A DNA stretch of 64,000 nucleotides, from positions 5,332,001-5,396,000 of the forward strand of contig JAHWDD010000004.1 of assembly GCA_023897205.1 (NCBI GenBank), written 5' to 3'. The position numbers and the translations under genes were made by a program. Position 1 is the first letter of the stretch. Every line of letters begins with the position of its first letter. Positions 10,234-23,339 of the stretch are shown in pieces. The notes beneath the pieces were generated by a model. That model worked only from the letters and a program-made list of their open reading frames with translations. It ran no database searches and had not been told where the DNA came from. This DNA comes from Exophiala sp. HKRS030 (lineage: Eukaryota > Ascomycota > Eurotiomycetes > Chaetothyriales > Herpotrichiellaceae).

Positions 10234-10257
10234 CCTTCGTCGCCCACTCTCCGTCCC

Positions 10258-10357
10258 NNNNNNNNNNNNNNNNNNNNNNNNNNNNNNNNNNNNNNNNNNN
10301 NNNNNNNNNNNNNNNNNNNNNNNNNNNNNNNNNNNNNNNNNNNNNNNNNNNNNNNNN
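10258..10357. other. assembly gap of 100 N
   Basis: Exactly 100 unspecified bases, the conventional placeholder for a gap of unknown length. The gene-rich GC-balanced sequence on the left and the RIP-mutated AT-rich block on the right are joined only by this placeholder. Confidence 0.98.
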
Positions 10358-13300
10358 ATAATTCCTCTATTAATTTCTTATTCTCTAGTCCGCTATCTAT
10401 TACTATCTTTATAAAGATTCTATATCTTATAATAATATTCTTCTAAAGGAACTTTATAACTAATTTACTATTATTCTCCTTAATTCCTTAAGCTTTAATC
10501 TATCTACTAAAATTACTTTTTACTACTACTAGAAATCGCTTTCCCTAAGATAGAGATATATAAGTTATATTAATATATATTTTAGCCTATCTTTTATTTA
10601 TCTAAGTTAGAAAAAGAGCCTCTCTTACTCTAGCCTTTAATTAAAATTAGTATACCTTATAGGTCTTAATATACTATATTATATCTTCGTATATTATATC
10701 CTAGTAGTATTAATCTATAATCTTTCGATAGGTAGATTCTTTTATTTAATATTTCGACTTATCGTAAAGTAGTCTTAAAACTACCTCCCTTCTTTCTTTC
10801 CTATCTAATACCCTTCTTATAGAATTTATCTTATTTACTATTCGAAAAAGATATTCCTAATATATAATATAATTTAATACTCTCTTCCTTAATTAAGAAA
10901 ACTTTACTCTCAATATATTCTCCGATCTTTTTAATTCTCTAGTTAGGATTTTTATAATTTTAATCGAGTCTTTAGAATATTCTTCTTTTTTAAACGATAT
11001 ATCTCTCTCTTTATCTTCTTCTACTCGCTCTCCTTTTACTCTAATTAATATAAGTTTAATTAAGTAGAACTACCTCTCTATCTAATTATTAATCTCTTCT
11101 TTACTTTCTCTCTCTAATAGATCTCTCTCTATAGCGAGACGTTTTAAGAGAGTATTTATAATAAGGTTTTTCGCTTCTAGTATATATTATATCTTAAAAT
11201 TAAAAAGTCTTATCTATATTAACTATTAAGTTACTAACGTACCTAGTAGATTAGTTACTTATCGGTTTAACTATATAGCTAAAGTTATTATATTCGTTTT
11301 AATAATAAAATAAACTCTATATAACTAGTAGCGAAACTTTTTTAACGATTTTAAAAGCGCTTAATATTTCCTTTTTTCTATATTATATCCCGATTTAGCC
11401 TTTAACTATAAGCTACTCTTATATCTTAACGAGTATCGTCTCTTCTCTTTTCTCTCTACTTACCTTAGTTATATACCCTATCTAGTTAGGCTCGTATTAA
11501 AACTAAGAAATACTACTTCTACTTCTTCCGAATAGTCTAAACTAACTAGGGCTAGCGCCGTAGTTAGTACCTCCTTTATAATATTTATAGTCTCGTTATA
11601 ATCTTTAGTCTATTCCTACGGTACTTCTTTCCTTAATAGATAATATAATAGTAAAGCTTTTTACGTAAACTTTTTAATCTAGATTCAATAATATATATAT
11701 ATTCCGAGAAAACCCTTTAATTTTATAGTATTCGAGTAGGCTAGCTATAATAATATCTTTTTAACCTTTTTACTATTCGGATACCGTCCGTACTTATTAT
11801 AGATATACCCGATAATCCTTAAACTATTCTAATAGAACTATAATTTCTCCTCTAAGATTATAGCCCCCGCCCTCTTAATATCTATTAGTACTTTATCTAA
11901 ATTTTAAATATATTCGAGAATATAATATCGAACTTCTAGCGCTACTTTTTCTCCTCTATAGTCTATCTTAGGTCCTTTTATACTCGTATTATTAACGAAG
12001 GGTTTCGCTCTTCTCGGTATCTAAGTAGCTAGAATTCTATTTAATACTCTTATAAAATATAGTACTAAGTTAGTAGCTCCTTATACTAGGGTTATTTAAT
12101 ATATTATCTCTAAAGGCGTCTAGATTACTATTATATCTCTACTCTATCTAGTAAGTTATAACTAATTATATCTAGAAAATTAATTAATTAATAAAAGTAT
12201 AAATATTCCCGTAAACTCCTTAAAAAAGTTATTAAACGAAGGCGATAGATTCGTATTTCTAATAGTTACTCGATTTATTAATATTATAGTAATAACGAGC
12301 CGATATTACCTATTTTTCTTTTTAACTAGGAAATATATATTCCTATACGATCTATATCTATATTCTAAGATATTCTTTTTTAAATAGCTCTCTACTATTT
12401 TAATTACCTCTAGTTTAATTATCTTCGGAATATAAAAGTTCTTTACCTACTAGGCTTTATAAGGAACTATCTTAATTATATAAGGAGGAGTAATTTCCGT
12501 TCTTACCCTCCCTATCTCTTTAAAGGTCTATAATAATACTAGCTTATAGTTATATAAAACTTCTAATAGGATATTCTTCTTATTTAGTATTAAGGAATCC
12601 CTAATTAGGTATCTCTCTACCCTTTTAGGCTTTAACCGATAGCCCCTTACTACTATATAAAGCTAAGGTAGTAGCTATTAATTATACTTATATTTTAGGG
12701 AAAAGAACGCTAGAGCCTTCTTTTTACGAGTAATTACCTTTTCTCTCTAGTCTAATTCTCTATCTAGATTACTATTATTATTCTTAGAAGGATTCTAAGG
12801 TAGTACCTTTATATCTTTCCGCTTATATAACGTATTAATATATATCTTATAGGTACCTCTTCTCTATTTTCTACTCTCTTTTTCTATAGCTAAATCTTAC
12901 TCTAAGCTTAATATATTAACCTTTCTTAAAGTTCTCTAAAATTTCGCCTTACTACTCGGTTTTACCTTAAAACGCCCTTTAAGTACTCTAGCTCTTAAAA
13001 GTTCTTCTACTTTATCCTTTTCTTAATAATTTAATTTATCTTCTATTCTCTTATAAGCCTATTAATCTTTAATCTTAGTCCTTATCCCTTTCTATTCTAG
13101 TTTACTTAAAGTCTTAGTATAGAAACGGTTTATTTCTATACTAAGCTTTTATAGGTCCCTTAGTCTATTTTCCGTAAACTAGTCTTACTCTAATTTACCC
13201 TTTTCTCTTCCTAATCCTCTACTCCTTCTTCCTCTTACTACTCTTTCTATTACCTATAAAATATAACGGCCTCTCGATTATATAAACTAAGACCCTTCTT

Positions 13301-16300
13301 TATTTTATTCGCGACCTAGTTTCCTATACTATCTCTTCTCCTAAAAGCTAATATCTAAATCCGCTAACTTCCCCCTTTATTAAGAGGGATCGACGATATA
13401 AATACTCTTTTTCTACTCGTTAAGCTTATAAGGGAAATAATATAGCTTCCTTTCCCGTTATAGTATAACTCTATTTATACTATATTAATAAACGAATTTC
13501 TAAGGATTAAAGAATAGCTAGAGTTAGGTATATTAATAATAAAGGTATAAATTTCGATATTAACTCCTCTAATAGTTATAGTTAGTTTAGGTATAGTTCT
13601 AGTAAATTAATATATAATCTTATTAAATCTAATTATAATTATATAGGGATTAGCTTTTAATATTAGTAGTCCTAGCTTCTATATAAGTTCTTACGATATA
13701 ATATTAACTTCGATACTATAGTCTAAAAGAGCTTATATCTCTCTAATCCTTATTTAGATTAGAAGTAGAGAGTAAGCTAATATCTTCTTTAGCCTATACT
13801 CCTTTTCCTCTCCTTCTCTATCGAGTTATACTAAATTTAATCTCGTCTTAATAGTAACTCCTTTAGCTATCTTATTATACTCCTAATTCTTTCTAGTAAA
13901 AATAAAGTAATGTAACTTACTAGAAGCTAATAGTAAACCTTTAACTATTAAGCCCTCTACTTTTTAATTTAAGATTAATTTAGTAAGCTTTTTAGGACCT
14001 TCTATACGCCCTAAGACTTTATTTAGTCTTTCTTTTCTAAGTCTTAAATTAGGTATTAGACGAACTTTCCTTATAGTTATAGATACTTTACCTATTTCGA
14101 AATCTCCTTCTTTAGTCTAGCTTCGGGTTTCTAGGACTTCTAGAGGTTATAGTCTCTCTTTTACTACTAGTTTAGCCTATTCTAATCTCTATTTTTTAGC
14201 TTCTAATATCTAAGTATAATTTCCTTCCCTTAAAGACTTCGTAGTTAAGAGTTAAGACTCGTCTTTCTATCTACTCTTTAATACTTTAGGAATTCTTCTT
14301 AACCTATAACTCGCTTCCGAGTCTTTAGCCTTCGATCTTAGATTAGCCCTCGCTACTATAATACCTACTATTTCTTCCTTATATTCCTTATTAGTGTCCT
14401 TATTAATAACTCCTCTATTACTATATATTCCTAGCCGAATAGAGGAAACTATATTTACGCGACTTATTAATATTTTACCTACTAATAGTCTTTCTAAATA
14501 ATAAAGGTTTAGCTCTTAACTAGAAGGCGAGAACCGAATAATATAAGTACCTTTACTTTTCTAGCCTAAGTAAAGTTTATCTTTATTATTCTTATAGATT
14601 TTCCCTTTAGTAATTATTTCCTTTATTATCTTATAATTCGTATAGTAATATTCTTCTCTATAGAAGAAATATAATATTTTACCGGTCTAGTTCGCCTATT
14701 AATCTCCTTAATAGGCCGATCCTTATCTCATAAATTAGAAATTTATTATAACGGGTACTCTCTATACTTAACTAAGGCTATTAATTCTCGCTTATATAGC
14801 TTTAAGTTTAACTTAAATTAATAAAATTAACTATTTTTATATTACCTATACTAGTTCGTCCTTATATCTAGGTTTTAATAGTACTTATAAAGTAGAAATA
14901 ATCCGAACTAAATTACCTTCTATTATTTTCCTTTTTAATTCTTTACTCTCTCCCTTAATACGTATACTCTCTCTAGTTATTTTATCTCTTTTCGGGCGAT
15001 TAGGTATAGCCTTTACTATCTCCTCGGTATATTCTTTATTATTCGTCCTTATTACTATTCCTAATTCGCTTACTTTCTCTAATACCTTCTAAACCTCTAT
15101 TGCTTTACTACTAATCTTTATAAAGTCGAATCCTTCTAGCTTATCTATATCTATCTTAAGGTTCTTTATCGTCTTTTCTCTTATTATCCTAGGAAGACCT
15201 AATAAGTATAGCGAACTAGTAATATAAGGAGTAATCTTCTAGCCTAATATTATTAGTTTAGCGGCTATTATAAATTATTAGCTATAAGATTAAATATTAT
15301 TACTTACTCGCTACTTCTTATTCGCTATAGCTTAAAGGAATTCTAGTATTTTTATCTAGTAATCTTTATTTATATATTTCTATTTCTTTTTTATTATTTT
15401 CTCTATTTTACTCTAGTCTTTTAATTAATATTCTTTCGTATATCTTAGATACTTACCTATCTTCGGGAAATAGAATCTAACTACCCTAGATATTTTCGCT
15501 TTATCCGCTACCCTATACTCCTTATATATTTCGCTAAAAGTACTTAGAAAGTTAATAATATTCTTACTATTAAAGTATAAATAGCTACTTTCTTCCGTTA
15601 AACCCTAGGGTATTACTCTTATTATATAAGAATCTAATATAGTAGCCGGTATTACTTTATATCGAATATCTCGATATTTCTCTAAAATCTTACCTATACT
15701 ACTTAAAGAGGCGCTAATAGATAAAATAGCCGATCCTTAAGATAATCCCTCTAACGATATTATTATAATAGGTAAAAAGATAATAATAAATAATTTCCTT
15801 CGGTTAATTAAAGTAAGCTTTAAGATCTTCTCTATCTTTCTTAGGTATTTAAGAAGTCCTAATAAGGTAACGTATAATAGTAATAAAATAATTATAAAGC
15901 TAGTAAGATATTTTTAAATATTTTCTAACTTTTTAAGGTCGTTCTAGTTATTAATTACTTATCTCTAAACCTTTTTTTTTTCTATTCGCGATAATTTTTT
16001 ATATTCTTTCTTCCTCTTTATCGATTTTTCCTTATTTTATTATTTTTAAGGTTCTAGACGATTATATTTCTATTCTAAAGGATAACTACTACCTTTTTAG
16101 TCCTTCGCTAATAAGAATCTAGAGTATCCCTTCTTCTAGAAGGCTAAAACTATATTCGCGGTTTTCGATTAGGTACTTCTTATCTTACTAAAGTCTTACC
16201 CTTAAGCGAGTAAGGTTTAGAATCCCTTTCCGAGATAATAATTTTAAAGTTTATAATAGCTTTTTAGAAATAAACGTTATCGCTACTTAATAAAAGCTTA

Positions 16301-16400
16301 TTAATCTATTCTAAATTAGTTATTAAAGGTCTAACTTATCTACTCTTTACTAATTTACTCTTTATACGCCTAACCCTTTTCTTCTTAAGATAAAATTACT
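10358..16400 (-). mobile_element. RIP-degraded Ty3/Gypsy-like LTR retrotransposon remnant
   Basis: The stretch is AT-rich, and CA and TG dinucleotides are almost absent while CG remains, which is the footprint of CpA-directed RIP. Read on the minus strand, with TAG/TAA taken as former Trp/Gln codons, three retroelement parts remain in the expected order from right to left. A gag-like stretch lies at about 15300-15760 (as-read NFLSTFSEIYKEYRVADKAK). An aspartic protease site lies at about 13640-13740 (as-read ALLDYSIEVNIIS after a mutated Gln codon). A reverse transcriptase lies at about 11760-12360, with the catalytic box at 11988-11999 now reading FVNN followed by TSIKGPKIDY. RNase H and integrase should lie left of this, up to or inside the gap, but I did not resolve them. 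LTR borders were not found. The element is dead: stop codons interrupt every frame. Confidence 0.75.
13113..13145. repeat. 13 bp inverted repeat (hairpin), copy 1
   Basis: Arms CTTAGTATAGAAA and TTTCTATACTAAG are perfect complements around a 7-base loop. The same arms occur again at 16778-16811 with an 8-base loop, while flanking sequence differs. It lies inside the RIP-mutated retroelement block. Confidence 0.8.
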
Positions 16401-19400
16401 TAGGGAGCGTAATAACTAAGTAGTAATACTAAAGTCGTTAGTTTAATTCCGCTAGAAAGTACTAATATAACTAGTAATAACTAAGTTAGTACCTAGGACT
16501 TATTAAGTAGGGAGAATATCTAGGGTAGTATTAGATAAACTAGTTAGTAGGACCTTAATATTATAAGAACTAACTAACTAAATAACTTAAGTCTTAAGGA
16601 TTACCGAAACTATTTAACTAGATTATTTAGTAATTATAGTAACTAAGTAAACTAGATAAAACGAGAATAGGGAACGAAACTTATCGATAGGAGCTAATAT
16701 CTCTATTACTATTTATCTTCGTTACCTCTCTTATCTCCTTATTTAACTTCTACTAATCTTCTAGTATAAATAAAAGGCTTAGTATAGAAATATTATTATT
16801 TCTATACTAAGACTTCTAGTAAGCCCTAATTATATATTATAGTAGGCGTCCTATATATTAAGTACTATAAAGTATTTTATATTTAATAATCTATTCTATA
16901 ATTTATTAATATATAATAGAGAATATTAATTCTTAATTATCTTAAAGTTTAATAGTCTAAAGTTAATATATACTTAAAGTCCTTTATCTTTCTTTTTTAT
17001 AAATACTACTCTATAAGCCGTATTAGATTTTAATAGTTTAATAAAATTCTTCTTTAAGTACTTTTATATATAATCTTATAGATAGTTCTCCTCTATCTTT
17101 AAGAACTTAAGTAAGTAGCTTAAATAATTTAGCTTTAATCTTAATATAAGTATAATTTTATAATCCTATAGTTTATATTCTAGTAATACTACTTTACTCT
17201 CTTTCTTTATAAAGAGATTAGTAAAGTCCTTATATTTTAGTAGAATTATTTATTTTATATAGGTAATTATAGTATACTAAGAGCGAACTTAGATTCTATA
17301 TATCTATTTTATCTCTCTACTCCCTTTTCTATAGCTATATTTTAGAAAGGTTATTATACGTTACTTTTAATTAATTATTAAGTTATACTCTCTTAATTAC
17401 TTTATTTCTAGAATAAGATTAAACTTAATTAGCGAGATATTTAATATAATTTCTTTTTAATATCTTCCTATTTTTATAGATATTTATTATATCTCTTTTT
17501 ATATTTATCTATTATTATATTTTATCGGCTTTCTATTAGCTATATTAAGTTAATATAGATCTTTCTTATTTCGTTAGTATTCTCTAAATTATTCTATTAT
17601 ATATATTAATATATAATTCTAATTAGCTCTTAAGTCTATTATAGTATTAGTCTTTTTACTACTAATAATAGTCTTAAAGACTAGCGACCTTAGTTATATT
17701 ATATCTATTACTAATAGACTATTTTATAATTTCCTTTTTTATTAAATAGGCCTTTATTTAATAAGGGCTACTCCTAGTCGTTTTTTAATATATTTCTTAT
17801 TATTAGATTAATCTTTCCGAAGATTATAAAAGTAATTAGATTTAATATTTTAATAGGGAAACTATTTAAAGGCCCTTTATACGAATAAATATAATTTATA
17901 TAGTTATAGTTATTATTTCTATAGAATAGTATTCTAACTAGTATTTCGATTATCTTTTATACTACCCTAGAATTAAATATAAAGTATAAATATTATATCC
18001 CTAAGTAATCGCCTCTAGTATATAGTTTATAGTTCTAATAGTAGGTTTATATAAATATTATAGTTTATAATACCTCGTTAATAATAAACTTAATCTCTTC
18101 TTTTAGTTCTTCTTTAACTATCTTTATCTATTCCTTATAGGGTATTAGTTCTCGTTATTCTATTAGTATAAAGTCTTAAACTTTTTCCTATTTATTATTA
18201 TTAATATTAAAGTCTAAGGCCTTAATAAACTCTTCCTCTATTAGTAGTTTATTACTTACTATTTCTAGGTAGTAGGTTCTTTATTTAATTATATTATATA
18301 TATATTTAAGACCTTTATCCTTATAGGTATCTTTCTTATATTTATTAAGTTTAATTATTTAGTATATATAGTTTCGTTATAAGTTAATAGTTAGGTTAAA
18401 GTACGTTTCCTTACTATTTATATTTTCCTAATAAAAGTAAGTCTAAATATATAACGCGTTATTAGTCTCCTTATATATTTAGTAATATACTTTAATTTCG
18501 TCCTTATTTATAGAGTTCTCTTTCGTAATAAGTATCTCTACTTAACTTCCTTTTACTAGATATATATATAGGGTTTATTTATTCGAGTACTTATAGTACT
18601 TCTATAAGGTTATCTTTTATTCCTTCTTTTAGTAGTACTATTACTATAGGTTATATTTATAATATATCCTTAAGTAGAAATATAAATTATTATAGTATAT
18701 CTATTTCTAAAAGTATATAGTAATCCTTATATAGGTATCTTTTACTTTCCTAATTATATAATTTTTCCTTAAAAATAGTACTCTTATATTATCTTCTTTT
18801 TATATATTATAAGTATATAGTAGTAGGTCCTTATATTCCTAATACTATACTAGAGTAACTATTTTAGTCCTTCTCTATTTCCCCCTATAGGAGTTAAAAA
18901 GTATATAGTATCCTTTATATTCTCCTTTTTCTAGTTCTACTCCTAGAATCTTAACCTAATATTTTATTTATATTATTATTATATTTCCGATATAATATAT
19001 AACTTTATACTTATTTATATATAGTATCTCTTCTACCTCTATAACTAGAATATCGTTAAGCGTATATTCTATACTAGATTCTAAATCTAAATTTAAGGCC
19101 TAAATCTTTTCTTTTAAGCCTCGTTTCTTATTCCGCCGCCTCTTTAGTCGTTATAGGAACTATTTTGAGCCGTCCTTTTTACTATAGTATATATAATAGT
19201 TATTATTATAGTACGCGGTCTATAAGAGTAGTTCGTAAGTATATTCTTCTTTAGTTATTTCCTATAGTACGAGATTATAAGCGTTCTTCTAGTTACTCTA
19301 AGTCTTAATTAACTCCTTTTATACTCTCTCTCCCTAGCTAGCTCCCTTATTATTCTAAGGGCTAGAGAGTTCTTTCTTTATTAAAGTATTAGCCTTTTTT

Positions 19401-20700
19401 TCTTCGATACTCGCTAATTATTCTATTATATATAGTCCTTAAGCTTATATACTATATTCTTTAGTTTAATATTTAGGATTTCTATATTTATAGTATAAAC
19501 CTTCTTTCTTCCTTTATTTCTTTTTTCGATTAGAGATTTTCTTATTCTAGAAATTATACTTTTTACCCTTAAAGGGTCTATATTCTATATTATTAAAGTC
19601 TATAAGATCGTTATAGGGTTATTAGTAGTTTTTCTTAAAGAATATACTTAATATACTTCTACGAAGCCCTCTTTTCTCTAATTCTCTCTTATATAACTAG
19701 TTATTAATCTTAATCGACTTATCTACTAGTACCTTATACTTAGTTAGTTAATTATATCCTAATTCTTACTTTACTTTCTCTTTTAGCTCTATATAGTAGG
19801 CTATAGCGAAGGCGTTATTATTCTAATTAAGTTTATTCTAAAAGCGTTTAAATAAGGTAAAGTATTACGCCGCTAATTTCCTCTATTTAATTTAATAAAT
19901 TTATTAGGTAATAGATTATTTCTCGCCTAAATTTTTAAAAATCTACTTAATTCGAGTTATAAATATTACGAAGCTACTAAAGATTTCTTTAATTTTCTCG
20001 TTCTTTTATTTCTCTACTAACGTAAGATAGTTTATTATAATAGGCTTAAATTAATAGAAGGTAGAGCCTCTTAAGTTTAACTTTATAAATAGGACCTATT
20101 CCTTATTCGTAGTATAACGAGTATAATCTAACTTAAATACTATAATTAGTTAGGCGATAAATATATTAAGTTTAGCCCTATTCCTATAATAGGATTCTAC
20201 CTTATATATCTTCTTATTATATTCTATTATTTAGTAGGTTACCGGTACTCCTATAGTAGTAGTTAGTATATAGGATTAAATTAATTCTATTAGTAATAGT
20301 AATTATACTAGTTATTTAGAGGAAGATATTATATTAATACTCTATTAAGGAAGGTAGTTAAAGTATTACGATTTACTCCCGTAAGATTATAAGTCGCTAA
20401 GATTCTCCTTAGAAGAGAGTAGTATTATAGAGTAGTTTTAAGAAGTATATTATAAACGAGGTACTAATAGCGAACTATTCTCGATCCTAAAATATAGGAG
20501 TAGGATAATAAACTAAGTTAACTATAGATTATTCTTTAACGAAGAATAACTCTTACTATATAGTAGTAAATATAATATATCTTAGCTTAATATATTAGTA
20601 TATTAATATACTAGTATATTAATATATCGCTATATTACTAGAGCCTTATTATATACCCTAGCCTTATCCGGTACCCTAGTATCTATACTAAGTCGTTAGG
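16401..20700 (-). mobile_element. second RIP-degraded retroelement with gag-like region
   Basis: The same near absence of CA and TG marks this part as RIP-mutated. On the minus strand at about 19480-20090 one frame stays open apart from TAG/TAA codons and reads like a retrotransposon gag capsid: a LRGSTFY box followed by a mutated Trp codon, then AAxYFTLFKRF, an acidic/basic helical run, and ELEKRGLRR. The frame continues leftward with long Lys/Glu/Ile-rich open stretches (about 17700-18700), but I could not recognise reverse transcriptase or integrase motifs there. It may be a different family, a nested insertion or a partial copy. The boundary with the left element is approximate. Confidence 0.55.
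16778..16811. repeat. 13 bp inverted repeat (hairpin), copy 2
   Basis: CTTAGTATAGAAA, 8-base loop, TTTCTATACTAAG; identical arms to the copy at 13113-13145. A TATA-like string (tataaataaaagg) ends just before the left arm, which could mark an LTR promoter region, though the element is read on the other strand. Confidence 0.8.
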
Positions 20701-21178
20701 CTACCTTCTTCCTCTAGCTAGTGCGGCTGATTGGTTAAATGAGATCCCTTCGCGTAGGTTACTATATGGTCGACCTATAATACGAGTTAACGCCCTTATC
20801 TATTAAAAAATTCCTTCGCTAGTAGTTTTAAGGTCTCCTATAGTAAGAAAAGAAAAGTCCCTAGGTCGAAGTAATAGAGTAGGCTATACCGCTAAAATAT
20901 AATAGAGATAAGGGTCTCGATTATTTCGAAATTCTTATTACTAAGGCTCGATTCTCTTATTAAGATTATAGCTTAGTACTAGGCATAGGAAAGCTTCTAG
21001 CCGAATTAGGTAGCTAGTGTCGCCGCTTTTAGAAGTTAGTTTCCCTCGATGTTAAGAATACTCCCTAGTCTCCCCCCTCCTACTTTAGCTCCCTACGTAT
21101 ATAAATTTATAGTCGAGTCTGTTTGCTGATACTATCGTTAATAACACGGCCCTCTGTTTACCCACGACCAAAACTAGC
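20701..21178. other. edge of the RIP-mutated block
   Basis: CA/TG dinucleotides reappear gradually from about 20725 and are normal after about 21120, so the mutation tract fades here rather than ending sharply. No gene is seen. The RTA1-like stop codon lies at the right edge. Confidence 0.6.
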
Positions 21179-22112
21179 TTACACTAATGGAAGATACTTG
21201 GCCGGGTGCAGAATATGAAACAGTACAGTGAACAAAAGCATCGCACAAGCTTCAAATACCCAAAAGTAAGCCTCTTCAGTCCATACCTGTGAGCTCGGCG
21301 CGGCAAATATCTGCACGGTGCGGAACACGTTACGGATACAGATCAGCGTCATGAGCGCAAACGAGGATAACATCAGAAAGGAGGCTGCCCGAGGACCCCT
21401 GGCGCCGGCAATGACGTCGGTGTTGAATCGTTCCTTGTGCCTCGAAGTAAATGCTATGATGGTAATCAAAACAAATGCAGCGTTCTGGACAAGCTGGAGG
21501 AGGAGACTTGCTTTCAGCAAGGCGAGTGCCGAGCTGATGGAGGACTGGCTTGCGTCGGGGTTGAAGTATACCGAGCATCCTTGTGCAGTACACGTGATAA
21601 CTGCGGTGTTGAAGGCCAAGATGACGAAGTAAGACACATTCTGATTTAACCATGGTAGCAGCTTAGGCGTAACCACGGATAGAGTCAGGAAAGTGTACAG
21701 AGGCAGAGTGAATGTAGGTCTGCTTATGGTCAGCCCGAATTCGGCACCGGCTGAGAAAGGGAGGAGAGGGGTGACATAATCGACAAAACTTACGCTGCGC
21801 TATACAACAGACCCTGAATCACACTGGCAAGGTCGTCAGAGTTGTTGTCCTCGGCGGTGATTTCGCGGCATACGAAGCCAGCCATGGCGAGGATACAGGC
21901 GCAGGGGAGTGGCCAGGTAAAAATCCAACATTTGTACTTGCTTATAATGGGTTGAGGCGTCAGTGGAATTGCTCAGTAAATTCTCGACCATGATTACTGT
22001 ACCTGCTCTGCCAAATATGGAGTCCGCACGAGAGTGCGAAGAAGACGGCAAATGCGGCGGAAGGCCCTTTCGCTATGTTGTCGAGGAATTGATTGATGTC
22101 GGCTTTTGACAT
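21179..22112 (-). CDS. RTA1-like seven-transmembrane protein
   Basis: Three exons on the minus strand, with coding starting at 22112 and ending at 21179, read MSKADINQFLDNIAKGPSAA and onward; both introns are GT-AG (74 bp, then about 90 bp). After exon joining, the protein shows the RTA1 pattern of seven hydrophobic spans, HIWQ followed by KCWIFTW, a loop with CREIT, then TLPLYTFLTLS, and the conserved late block IRNVFRTVQ...EEAYFWVFEACAMLLFTVLFHILHPAKYLP. RTA1/RTM1/Rsb1 relatives are fungal plasma-membrane or ER proteins linked to lipid translocation and resistance to toxic compounds. The gene appears undamaged although RIP-mutated blocks lie on both sides, less than 100 bp from its stop and about 1.2 kb from its start. 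Exon borders are by eye. The family call is firm, the substrate unknown. Confidence 0.78.
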
Positions 22113-23339
22113 GAGTCAGCAGAACAACGAAGGCCATAGGATACTTAAAACTAACATACAACTTGGATGCATAACGGAGAATTTATGGTGGAGTTGTCAA
22201 TAAAAAGGTTGTGTCTTTCCTGATTAACTCTTATGCATGATATAAACCTTTCAAAGCATCCGGCTGAGAAGTATGCGTTGGTGCAGCAGAAGAATACCTG
22301 CGTTGAGACAAAGCCCACCCGCATTAAGTATATATCAACAATTAGGAACGACCTCGCGACGTGAATCTTTAAAGATCCTTCGTATCCGGCACAAATTCCA
22401 ATCGTCTTCTACAGCACACTTCGATGTCAACTGGACATTTCGATCTTAGTTCAACTTATGAGCATTGACTGGAGTGACGAGCCTGTGGGCGCCTCATGAT
22501 GCGGGGCAAGTCTGCCTTGCGGACGGGTCACCAGGCACTTGTTTTGCCCAGCTCGCAGAATCTAACTGGAGTAGAGGAACAGCAGGGCAAGGTAGATATA
22601 GAAATACGAATACGTTTGGAAACTGCTCTCGAGGACGCGTCAGCTATTATGGTACATAGACCAGCATCCCAGACTCACGTTCGCGGTTCAACAGTGTTAG
22701 GGACTTATGGCCAGTCGCCGAGTTATGGAGAGTTATCGTCTGCGCAGGTAAGGCTGTCCTCAAACCCGTGAAGATCGCGCCCATTGTCGCATCCAATGCT
22801 CTAGGCACGGTCAGAATGTCAGGCGGAAAAGGAGGAAAATATTCATCACCAATATAGTACTCTCCGGAGAGCCACTAACGCGTCTAACTTCTTCCTGCTG
22901 GTCGCATTTTGGGATCTTGCAACAGTAAACACTCGATTTTCATAAACCTTTGAAGGAAAGTAGGAAATGGGCGAATTTAAGGATATGTTTAGCTACTAAG
23001 ATAGCGGAGGGAAGTCCACTAAGGTTTAATTAAAGATGAAAATTGGACTTCCCTAATAAGGTTACCGACCGGCTAAGACTCTTGCTTTCAGCAATCAGGC
23101 TGAGTGCAGGTCAAAGCTGATGGAACGAATTCATCTCGCTCATCTCCAATAGGATCCCCCCGGGTGTTGCGTAAACCTGCCTACCTACCTTTTCACATGC
23201 CTAGCAGACTGATACGGTCAAATGTTTAGCTCGTAAGATATCTATAGTAGGCCACGAAGCATAATTTATGTAGCCGCGATAGCTAACTAGGTTCGTCCTA
23301 TTACATTACCGACTGCTCTCAGTTGCTTCAGGCTCGATA
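22113..23339. other. intergenic, no supported gene
   Basis: Contains the likely RTA1-like promoter and short fortuitous frames (for example 22496-22771). The sequence from about 22950 becomes AT-richer towards the second RIP-mutated block. No domain or RNA was recognised. Confidence 0.45.
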
